64,000 nucleotides of DNA from Leishmania mexicana MHOM/GT/2001/U1103. Its lineage: Eukaryota; Euglenozoa; Kinetoplastea; Trypanosomatida; Trypanosomatidae. Positions 40,262 to 48,776 of this stretch are shown here, piece by piece. Both the position numbers and the translations under genes were made by a program. Where the stretch lies: the NCBI RefSeq assembly GCF_000234665.1, contig NC_018324.1:2414944-2478943 (forward strand), written 5' to 3'. The notes below the pieces were generated by a model. It saw only the letters and a list, made by a program, of their open reading frames with translations, had not been told where the DNA came from and made no database searches. Position 1 is the first letter of the stretch. The number at the start of each line of letters is the position of its first letter.

Positions 40262-42802
40262 CTACTGTCCCACCGCCAGCTTCTTGAGGTGCTGCATGAA
40301 CACCTGCAAGGATGCGTCGTCCGTGTACACGAGCTCGCCTTCGTGCGAGCCGTATGCCCCACCATCGGTGGATGCGTAGGAGCGGCTGGGGTTGATGCGG
40401 TTGTACAAGATACGCGCATCAGGGTCGTCTTGAGACACGTCGATCAGGCGCGGAGTGGGGTAGCGGGAGCCGACGAGCACATGCGCATCGGCCAGCGGTA
40501 CCTCCAGAAACTTCTTGAAGTACGCGTAGTCCTCGTGCTCTGCATAGCCTGCCTTCTTCCACGCAGCGATGCTGGCGCCGTAGTGGATGAGCACCTCGAA
40601 AAAGGTGTCCAGCAGCAGAACGTTGTCGGGTTGGATGGCTGTGCTGTCAAGTGGCACCGGCTGCGGTGCCGCGTCCATGTGGTAGCTGTACAAGGTCGGC
40701 TGGATCTGCACAATGGAGTCCTCTACGTTAGACTTGAGCAGCTGGAGGCGCAGGAACGCCGTCTCGTCGGGACTTGAGTTGAAGATTTGCAGGTAGCCGG
40801 AGCGGCGCAGGTGGTACATGAAGGCGGGGAAGTACACGAACTCGTTCGGCAGGCGCAGCGAGTCAGGTTTGTCTTTGGTGTACTCGCCAAAGCGGGAGAC
40901 GAGACGCACCACCGTGCGGTCCAGCCAACGCAGCACGTCAAAGAGCGGCATGCTATCTGTTTTGTGCACCGCTTCGCGAGCCAGCAACACAGCAGCGGTC
41001 TCCTGATCGAAGGCGGCGACAAGGTCTTGGATGGGCGGGTTCTGCGCCTGTCGCAATGTCAGTGTCGTGACGCGCGTGTGCGTCTCCTGCCCCATCTCGT
41101 ACCTCGTCACAATTTGGGTGTAACGCAGCGGATTCTTGGCCGCCTCGCTGGATTGCGTGCTGACCGTGTCGTAGTAGATGGCGAAGGTGGTGGTTGAGTC
41201 AAGTTGGCATGTCGTCCACTGACAGGTGCCGCCGAGCCCGATCTCGTACTCCGCCACGGACGCGGACATCTTGCCAGTGCCGACGCAGGGGCCAATGACG
41301 CCCTGCACCTTCCACGTTGGCGACGTGATGACGTCTATTGTCGCGTTCAGCCCTAGCTTGAGTGTTCCGTCCTCACGGCGTGCAAAGAACTGGTGTAGGG
41401 AAAGGCGAAACGGCTCCTCCAGCCACGACTCCGCATTCAGCACAACACCGCCGGAGGATTGCACGCACGTCTTCATCTCAGCCAGGCCAAATTGATCCAG
41501 GGAGGCGACGAAGCAGTTGAGAGAGTGACCCTGCGCGACAATGCGGTGCATCAGCTTTTCGTAGAATGCGCATGAGGTGCTCCAGTACGTGGCGGCCGCT
41601 GTCTCGTCGCGGATGTCGGCGTGCACTCGGATCATCTTTTCGCGACTCACGTCCACCACAATGCCCGGGCCCGACGTACACACGCCGGACATGAAGGTGA
41701 GGATGCAGGAGCCCGTGTTCGGCGATACAATCTGCAGCAAACTAGCCGCAACTGAGAGCGCAGCCCCGGTGCACCGCAGTGGTCGATGGCCCTTCATGAC
41801 GGGCCACAGGTCGCGAGACATGGAGGAAATGAGGTGCGCCACATAGGCTGCACAGTTGCGCAGTGGTGCCACGAATCGGTTGGGGTTGGGCAAGATCAGC
41901 TTTAGCCGCTCTACCGTCATCTCCTGCGTGCCGCGCAGCACCATGGCACGCGGGTACGCGGCAGGACCAGCGATGTCGTGCACACTGACGGTCGTGCCGT
42001 AGGTGACAATCGCTACGTTTGCGTACTCTGGGATCATCTGCAGGGACTGTAACAAGAAGTCGCGCAGACCGTGCAGTTCCTCGTCCGTATCGAGGCACGT
42101 GTCAACGACCAGCACGAACGTCGGCGGGCTGCGGCTAGGCATATGCGCCACAAATTCTACTGTCGTCGAGGACGGCTGCATCTCTGTCGGCAGGTTATAT
42201 TCATTTGCTTGCTGATGCTGGGGCGGCAGCATGTTCTTGGTGTGGCACAGTGGACATCCCCACATGCGGCTGCGCGGGTCGAGAGTGGCGTACGGGTTCA
42301 GCACTCCCCCGCACACAGTGCACTGCGTCGGTGCGTAGTTGAGCTGGGTACAAGGGCTGCCGAGGGGGGAGTACAGACAGCCCAACGGGGCCACCATGCG
42401 CGCGCCGTCAATGCGGTTCATTGAGTAAAGCGACCACGACCAGCGTGTCGTCGCCTCGGCAGGTCTCTCTTCAACTGTACCCATGGCGGGTTGGTCAAAA
42501 GCGAGGGTCTGAGCTTGTGGTCGCTGCTGGCTGTATGCTTCTTGGGATGCGCGTTGCTCGCCGCCATTGGAATACTGATGGTACCGCTGCTCCTGGGCCG
42601 GCGCCGCTTGTTGCTGTTGATGCTCATACGTGTATGCTTGCTGAGCGCCATACTGTTGGTATGTCTCGTTTTGGGCACCATAGCCGCCGTAGCCGTTTGC
42701 TGGAGCACCAGCACCGTACGCACCGGTATTGGCCCCATATGCCTGGGGCTGCTGTTGGCCGTACTGGGCCGCGTAGTTTCCGTAGACGTACTCGCCACTC
42801 AT
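40262..42802 (-). CDS. SEC23: COPII coat subunit SEC23, 846 aa
   Basis: SEC23 is the Sar1 GTPase-activating half of the inner COPII coat at ER exit sites. After residue ~118 the order is classical: WSLYSMNRIDGARMVAPLGC, a zinc finger with Cys161, Cys164, Cys183 and Cys186 (CTVC...CPLC), the trunk/vWA domain (FVLVVDTCLDTDEELHGLR, VAIVTYGTTVSVHDI), the beta-sandwich, the helical domain, and the gelsolin-like C-terminus (LLLDTFFEVLIHYGASIAAW, SRYPTPRLIDVSQDD). The first ~118 residues are a low-complexity extension rich in Gln, Tyr, Gly and Ala that canonical Sec23 proteins lack. A Sec24 identity is excluded by the SEC23-type N-terminus and gelsolin text. Confidence 0.96.
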   Translation of the reverse strand: MSGEYVYGNYAAQYGQQQPQAYGANTGAYGAGAPANGYGGYGAQNETYQQYGAQQAYTYEHQQQQAAPAQEQRYHQYSNGGEQRASQEAYSQQRPQAQTLAFDQPAMGTVEERPAEATTRWSWSLYSMNRIDGARMVAPLGCLYSPLGSPCTQLNYAPTQCTVCGGVLNPYATLDPRSRMWGCPLCHTKNMLPPQHQQANEYNLPTEMQPSSTTVEFVAHMPSRSPPTFVLVVDTCLDTDEELHGLRDFLLQSLQMIPEYANVAIVTYGTTVSVHDIAGPAAYPRAMVLRGTQEMTVERLKLILPNPNRFVAPLRNCAAYVAHLISSMSRDLWPVMKGHRPLRCTGAALSVAASLLQIVSPNTGSCILTFMSGVCTSGPGIVVDVSREKMIRVHADIRDETAAATYWSTSCAFYEKLMHRIVAQGHSLNCFVASLDQFGLAEMKTCVQSSGGVVLNAESWLEEPFRLSLHQFFARREDGTLKLGLNATIDVITSPTWKVQGVIGPCVGTGKMSASVAEYEIGLGGTCQWTTCQLDSTTTFAIYYDTVSTQSSEAAKNPLRYTQIVTRYEMGQETHTRVTTLTLRQAQNPPIQDLVAAFDQETAAVLLAREAVHKTDSMPLFDVLRWLDRTVVRLVSRFGEYTKDKPDSLRLPNEFVYFPAFMYHLRRSGYLQIFNSSPDETAFLRLQLLKSNVEDSIVQIQPTLYSYHMDAAPQPVPLDSTAIQPDNVLLLDTFFEVLIHYGASIAAWKKAGYAEHEDYAYFKKFLEVPLADAHVLVGSRYPTPRLIDVSQDDPDARILYNRINPSRSYASTDGGAYGSHEGELVYTDDASLQVFMQHLKKLAVGQ

Positions 42803-44036
42803 GACTTCGTTTTGTTTCGCCGGCCGCTGCTTCAGCTGGTAGCTACTACAACCTCTCTTATCTGCTTTTTCTCCCCTGACTTCCCCTCCGTTTCTGTCCT
42901 ACGATGAATGGCTGCTGACGGTAGGACAAGGGCAGACACCCACACACATACACAAAGACAGGCAACCGAAGTTGCGGTGTTTCGTTTTTAGTGGCCTCTC
43001 TCCGTCGCCTTTCCAGCTCACTTCGTGTCGTCGACCCTCGACACGCACAACTGCGTGCCTGCCTGCGGGTGACGGTGGAGTGGGAGACGATGAAGATCAG
43101 CCAGTGACAACGCAAGCCGCTACAGCGAGAATAACGATGGGAAAGTAAAGGACGTCGATTTGAACCGCTCAGAGAGTGGAGCGACGTGAAGAAAGCCGGA
43201 AGAAAAATGCACCGCTTTCAAACAGAGAATCGGGTCCCGTTCAACACACCCACGCGGGCACCCGCAAAGATGTCGCCAGCGAAGAGAAGAGAACGGCCCA
43301 GCTGTGGGGTGGGTGTGTGTGGGGGAAGGGGCGAAAGGGTCTTCGTAGACTCAATGCGATACCGAATGAATACGGAGGAGACCTCCACTAGCTAATCGGG
43401 GGAGGGGGGGAGGCCACGAGAAAACAAAACAAAAATAAGCGGAAGTGCAAGTGAGAGATGCGGTCCCACCACGTTGCCTCTTAAACTAGAGCAACAAAGA
43501 CGCGCGGAAGGGCGAGAGTGGAGTACTGAAGATTCCACTGTGTATGCTTGTGTGCAGGTTTGGATGTGCGTTGCCTATCACGTAGCAATCTGCACCGCTT
43601 CCTTCTATTGCATTCTCCAAGTGTGTATAAGTGATGCGTTATTGGTGGATGATGCGAGGAGGGGGGAAGGTGGAGGCAGAGAGCGTGGAAGCCAATAGCG
43701 AAGAAAGACCTGATAGCATGTTCGCGTGTACCGCGGGTGTGGGGAAGGGGAAGGGAGGGGGCCGTCGAGTCCCAAGGGGGACACGCAATATCCTGTGTGC
43801 GTGACAGCGGCAGGGTGAGGCCGATGTACACCGAGGTTCCCCATATGCACATAATACACACAGACCCAGAATGTCATCTGTTGAGAGCCTTTGCTTATTA
43901 AGCAAGAGAAACGGAGAAGAGCGCGGCGCGACGTCGTTTCCCGGTGCTCACACGGGGCCAACACGCCGGTCGTCACGAACAGACGAACACACACACAAAC
44001 CCAAAAAGCGTACTGAGTGACCCCCCAATCGATGTA
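42803..44036. other. Spacer, no gene seen
   Basis: About 1.2 kb of spacer. A G-rich plus-strand run at 43396-43415 is a C/T tract on the coding strand, about 600 bases upstream of SEC23, and is a candidate trans-splice signal. No supported coding frame is seen. Confidence 0.45.
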
Positions 44037-44981
44037 TCAGGAGAAGAAGGAGCCAAGCACATCATCGTCGTCATTGGCCTCTCCCGACGGGCCACCACCG
44101 TGGCCGCCTTCCTCCTTTACTGTATAGCTGCTACTTGCCCCGCCGTGAGTCGGCACATGAGGCGAGGTGCTGTGCGCCATCTTCACTACACCACCGCCGG
44201 CGCTTGAGGTGGTGGTGCGACCCTCAAGTTCGGCACGCTCTGCTTCGCACCACGCTAGTAATGCCGCGTTTCTCTCAAAGCGACCCTCCACGGCTTTCCT
44301 CAAGGCGATGAGGCATCGCCTTGCCGCATCGTCCACAACGGCACTGCTAGCGCCCGCACCCCCGCCTGCCAGCGGCGCTGCGGTGTCTTGGCCACTCGCA
44401 ACCCCGCTGCCAGTGTGCCCCTCTTCTGCTTTGATGCTCCTGTTCTGCACCCACTGCTCCTTTGCATGCTGGTAGCGCTGGAGGAGGTTGGCAACCTGCA
44501 CCAAGGCAGAGGGGACGGTAGTGCGGTGACCGGTGTTCTCTTGCCCATCCTGAACGGTGCACTGCAGCTTTGTCAGCCAGGCCGCCGGGAACAGGTTCAG
44601 CATACCCCACCACTCCGATGCTTTCTGCAAGGCGATCAGGAAAGCCGTGTGATCGCTTGCTCTCTGCCGCAGCGTGTCCTTCACCGCGCTTGGCAGGGTG
44701 AGACTCACGGCCTTTAGGATGGAGCGCTTTGCGTTCTCTGAGACACCGCGGGTAGCGCAACTCAGCAGCAGTTCGTGAATCACATACACCAGTGAGGCCC
44801 GCTGCGCGTCACTTGTATTTCTGTGCTTCATCTTCTCCGCTACGTAGTTCAGAATGGCTTCCGCCTCGGCGCCGTGCAGGGCACACCACGTGGCGACGCC
44901 GACGATGGCGCCGGTGGAGGGACCGACGAGGTCGATGCGGCGGGCAATCTGCTCGCGATTCATCTTTTCGGTGTGTTGCAA
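44037..44981 (-). CDS. CID-like (RNA polymerase II CTD-interaction fold) protein, 314 aa
   Basis: Residues ~8-150 look like an all-helical CID/VHS-type domain. The helix-4-like text RASLVYVIHELLLSCA corresponds to the 'LxLIDSIVKN' region of CID proteins (SCAF, RPRD, Pcf11), preceded by AEAILNYVAEKMKHRNT. In other eukaryotes these domains bind the phosphorylated C-terminal tail of RNA polymerase II and couple it to 3' processing or termination. Trypanosomatid RNA polymerase II lacks the usual heptad repeats, so the ligand here is unclear. The C-terminal half is a disordered Gly/Ser/Ala linker with a helical insert (RCLIALRKAVEGRFERNAALL) and an acidic end (EANDDDDVLGSFFS). Met7 is an equally likely start. 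Confidence 0.55.
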   Translation of the reverse strand: MQHTEKMNREQIARRIDLVGPSTGAIVGVATWCALHGAEAEAILNYVAEKMKHRNTSDAQRASLVYVIHELLLSCATRGVSENAKRSILKAVSLTLPSAVKDTLRQRASDHTAFLIALQKASEWWGMLNLFPAAWLTKLQCTVQDGQENTGHRTTVPSALVQVANLLQRYQHAKEQWVQNRSIKAEEGHTGSGVASGQDTAAPLAGGGAGASSAVVDDAARRCLIALRKAVEGRFERNAALLAWCEAERAELEGRTTTSSAGGGVVKMAHSTSPHVPTHGGASSSYTVKEEGGHGGGPSGEANDDDDVLGSFFS

Positions 44982-45477
44982 TGCAACGCTGCTTTGCCCG
45001 CCTCGACTGCTTCACAGTTGGGTGGAGGAGCCAGATGGCGAACGGTGGCAGCATGGAACATGGAGGACAGATGAGGCACTCCCGTTGAAGAACGTGCCCG
45101 TGTTGGGCCAAGAAAGAGGGAGAGACGCGTTGCAAGAGGAAGGCGGGGCAAATCAGACGGAGGGAGAGAGTACAGACTTGACGCACAGCAGAGAATGCGG
45201 GGCACGCCCTGGAGCCTGCGTCTGTAGCGCATGAAGAGCCGTTTCGGAGAACGAGGTGAGACGCTAATCGTGCAAGGCGCCAGTGACACATACCGACACT
45301 TCATCTCGTGGTCTCCACCAAACTTGTGTGCCTCGAAGTCATTGCTACTGTTTCACTTGCTCCACGCGGCACGGGCTCCGCGCTAGCCGTAAGAGTGAGC
45401 ATTGTGAGCACGTCATGCACGTGTGCACTCGCTTCACCGAAATGCAAGCGTCCGTGCGTTTCCTCTTCGCAGCCGCT
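44982..45477. other. Spacer, no gene seen
   Basis: This short spacer includes a purine-rich plus-strand block near 45110-45170 that is a pyrimidine tract on the coding strand, upstream of the CID-like gene. No gene is seen. Confidence 0.4.
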
Positions 45478-46071
45478 TCAGAAGTCGTTCAAAGCGTAGC
45501 GGGCGCGCGTGGTGAATTGGCTACTGTTCTCGGTGGAAAAGGCCCAGCGAGGGTCCTCCTTGCGGAGCCACGCAATCATGTACGCCACCTGCACCTCGCT
45601 CGGGATGTCGAATTCCATGTCCATACGATGCTGCCGAATCTCGCCCGTCTGTGTGGGGCGTCCGGCCGCCGCGAGTCCCATGTCGTTCGCAGCGCGTAGC
45701 GAGAGGCGCATGTCCATTACGACATCCCCGGTGCCTGGGCACTTCTGCACGGTATAGAACTTGCGCCCGTGCGACTCGAGCACAAGCCACTCATGTTTCT
45801 GACGGAACAGCTTCGCCATCGCGTTGGAATCGCATGGGGCGTAGAAGGTGTACACGTGTCGAAGGACATCGTGGGCATTCAGCACCACGTCGCGGTGGAT
45901 CATGATCTTCCCCTCCTTCGCAAGGCAGTCGCTGGTGAAGTCGAGGGCTAAACCGATGCCAGCGCAGGCGGCGATGATCAAGGTGTGATTTGCCAGAGAC
46001 GTTCGGGCAGGGGCGGCGGCCATGGAGAGCGCCGTGCCCAGCACTGCCCCACCGCTCAGCCCTTGACCCAT
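45478..46071 (-). CDS. Putative N-myristoylated conserved protein, 197 aa
   Basis: The protein starts MGQGLSGG, with Gly2 and Ser6 in the N-myristoylation pattern. A hydrophobic stretch (HTLIIAACAGIGLALDF) follows at about residues 27-45. Then comes a compact alpha/beta-looking region with HEWLVLESHGRKFYTVQKC, a pattern of a His followed by a hydrophobic strand that recalls LRAT/NlpC-type folds. I cannot confirm that. The C-terminus contains QVAYMIAWLRKEDPRW. The start at 46071 is supported by a pyrimidine tract ending in TTTCAG at 46110, 38 bases upstream; the longer frame to 46194 would lie upstream of this acceptor. The function is unknown; attachment to a membrane by myristate plus the hydrophobic segment is the best inference. 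Confidence 0.65.
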   Translation of the reverse strand: MGQGLSGGAVLGTALSMAAAPARTSLANHTLIIAACAGIGLALDFTSDCLAKEGKIMIHRDVVLNAHDVLRHVYTFYAPCDSNAMAKLFRQKHEWLVLESHGRKFYTVQKCPGTGDVVMDMRLSLRAANDMGLAAAGRPTQTGEIRQHRMDMEFDIPSEVQVAYMIAWLRKEDPRWAFSTENSSQFTTRARYALNDF

Positions 46072-46109
46072 TGCTGTACGCGAGTGCGTCCTCGCTTGCC
46101 CAAAGGGGT

Positions 46110-46140
46110 CTGAAAGCAATGAAGGAGGAAAGGCAGAAGC
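46110..46140 (-). promoter_or_regulatory. Pyrimidine tract and candidate trans-splice acceptor
   Basis: Read on the minus strand this is a C/T-rich run followed by TTTCAG, with the AG at 46111-46110. It precedes the ATG at 46071 by 38 bases and decides the start of that gene. Confidence 0.55.
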
Positions 46141-46559
46141 ACGCCCGTCCCACCACAGAATGCAAAACAAAAGAGAGAGAGCACAACGATACAAGGAGGA
46201 GGAGGTAAAAGGGGTAGCAGCGGTGCAGTGAAGGATGGTGAAGCTCTCGTGGCATGCGTGAACGAGGAGGAGGAGGAGGGGGGACGGGCTAAGAGAAGCG
46301 TGAGGCAGAACTACCGGGTGCTGGAGCCAAACTGTTCGCGCAGCCAGTGTCTCTCAAAGTTGCTCTCTAAAATGAGAAAGCAGAGCCGAGTAAAAAAATT
46401 GCTGACAATGGGCTTTGTCCGTCTGCCCCTTCTTGACGCGACAAAAACAAAAGAAAAAAATCAGTGCACAAGATGTAGTTTTTCCCCACAGGGTGAGATC
46501 ACAATGACACAACTGCATGGAGAAAGGTACAAGTGTTTCCTTTTCTTTAACTAGTCCAT
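46141..46559. other. Spacer, no gene seen
   Basis: This sequence lies between the putative myristoylated gene and SIDER-like copy B. It has a GAGGAGGAGG run near 46264-46280 and AT-rich sequence after it. No gene is seen. Confidence 0.4.
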
Positions 46560-47795
46560 TCGGCCGAGGAGCATGAGCTCCGCTGCACCCCGACTCAAGC
46601 GCCCCACAGCAGTGTGGGCCGTGTGAAGGTGCTGAGTGAGATACGCTCCCGACACGCGGACATTTTTCCCACCATACAGATGGCAGAAACATGCTCGCTA
46701 TCCCCAGTCGCTCGGACGCAAGACTGACCCAGATCTGACCGCCGACACCAGCAGCAATAACATTGCTCTCAACTCCCCACATCGTACGTGCCGCAACCTT
46801 CCACAACCAGGGATGATTCTGTGTTGGCAGACATAGGGGATGGGATGCATTAGGCTGACACTTCGCTACGCTTTCGGGTCTCGTTCATTCGTCAAACGGA
46901 CTTCTCGGCCAGGCCCAGACCTTGCCCTCCGCACCGACGCCTGCACGACTCGAGGGTGCTCTCGTGACGCTGCCGGCATCTGTGCCACATCAGCCCACCT
47001 GGGCGGATGGAGGAGGTGCCGCACAGTGCCCACACCAGCGGGCCTCGGGGCTCGTTGCAGGACGGCGGCGTGTCCGCGTGGCTTGCCCGCATGCGCCGCG
47101 ACAGGCGGGACGCCGCCGTGAGTCTGTGGCGGCAGGGGCATTCCACCCCCTCCTGAGTCCGCACGCCTCTGACAGGCGTGGCCGTGCCAAGCGAAAGGGG
47201 CCCGCGCAGAGACGTGTGCCAGCGCGCGAAGGGCTCATAGCGTGCCATCCGGAAGAGAGGCATAGGGGTGCAGCGATGGACAGCCAACGGCGGAGCCACA
47301 TGCGGCGCGAGGGAGATGCGCGTGCGCAGGTCACTGCGTGCAGGAGCATGGCGTGAGAGGAAGTGTGCTCTGAGCCTCGAGCTGTCGGCAAGTCGCGCGT
47401 AGCACACCGGGCGCAACGCCGGGTCGGACGCTCTCATAGCAAACAGCGGGTGGGGGTGGGGTGTGGAGGGCGGAGGTGCAACAGTTCTAGCGGCGTAGCG
47501 GGCAGCACGCTGCGCGCCATGTCGCCACCGCCGGCCGCCTGCCACTGCAGGGATACCAGGTGCGGAGAGGTGCCTCTGCGGGACGGGGCGAGGGTCGTCT
47601 CCTGTCGTCGTGGCGTCTGAGACCGGCGACCAGGTCCGTGCTGCATGCAGTTGGCGGCGGCTCCTCTGGCAGTGCCCATTCTGCCCGCCTGTCAGATCCG
47701 CCCTTGCGGTCCACCCCGCAAGGACGGAAGACAGACTGAGGCGAGATCACTCGTGACGTGGGTGCACAAAGAGAACAAAGAACAAACGAATAAAA
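46560..47795 (+). mobile_element. SIDER-like retroposon, copy B, with GC-rich body and A-rich tail
   Basis: At 46610-46800 the sequence matches copy A (21780-22060) in the same orientation. The region that follows (46880-47760) is much more GC-rich than its flanks and keeps no long frame with reverse transcriptase motifs. At 47764-47795 it ends in an A-rich stretch (ACAAAGAGAACAAAGAACAA) before AT-rich sequence resumes. A homologous head, GC-rich body and A-rich end are what a degenerate non-LTR retroposon of the SIDER/DIRE group would show. The boundaries are approximate. I could not identify a target-site duplication. Confidence 0.5.
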
Positions 47796-48776
47796 TGAGA
47801 TTACCATCACTGCGAGCACATCATCAGATGCACATCCATAACGACGATAAGCTTAGCTCCCCGTAGAGATGAAGACCACACCTGAAAAGAAAAAGGAAAC
47901 ATAAAAAATAGCGCGCAGGAATGCCGCACACACAATGAAAAGATGAACGCATACCTCCGAATTGTATACATTTACGTGCGCATGTGAAAGCTGCGATTTC
48001 AACGACACAGCACCACAATTAAAAAGAAACGGGGAGGAAGAGCATCACAATGTGCATCGACGGGAGTATGGCGTGTGGGCATGACAGAACCCCACACGCC
48101 CTCCCGTACCCACAACATATGCGAACAGCAGAGCATATACAGAGGCTTGGTGAACACGCTCGTCCGTCTTACGTGACGTTCTCCTTTGTGTTTTGCTCCT
48201 TTGTTCCTCGCCGACTCCCCACACACATATATATATCTGTATATAAACTAAACGAAAGAAAACCATTTTCATGTTTCTGTTTTTCTTTGTTGTTGCTTCA
48301 TACATACCTACATACATATACACATGTGTGCGTACGGTGCACACACATGCTTGGCAGCCTTTGGTAGCACACTGTCTGCGCACATGAGATGCACGCACGT
48401 ATGTGTGTGCGTGTGTGTGTGCGTGTGCATATTTGTAAGAAGAGAGAGATTTGTACATGATACAAATTTATTTTATCCATTTTTTTCGTGTCGTACATCT
48501 ACTGCAGAGGGACGCGCAGAGAGGGAAGTAATAATAAACCATAATTAAAAAAATAGCCCACAGGTAAGAGCGATGGCGTCAACGACTTTACAGCGACACA
48601 CGCACAAGCGCCCACACCCAGAGAGAGCCCACAAAGGCAGTATGAGACGACGGAGATCAAAATGAAAAGATGACGGGGGTGAAACGAGCGGTTGTGATAC
48701 CTTCTCGAAACAATGTACGCTGTACAGAAGCCTCCTCTCCATTCAAACATGCACAAAAGAGTTACATGCCGTTGTG
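47796..48776. other. AT-rich spacer with CA/GT runs, no gene seen
   Basis: About 1 kb of AT-rich sequence with TATATA and GT runs (48401-48430) lies downstream of the phosphatase gene. Its 3' untranslated region probably occupies part of it. No supported coding frame is seen. Confidence 0.5.
48401..48430. repeat. (GT)n microsatellite, imperfect
   Basis: A GT run with occasional GC interruptions lies in the 3' region downstream of the phosphatase gene. Confidence 0.8.

Noticed and set aside
46892..47545. A 217-codon minus-strand frame in the GC-rich island.
   Set aside because: High GC removes stops by chance. The translation has no domain and lies within a SIDER-like element.
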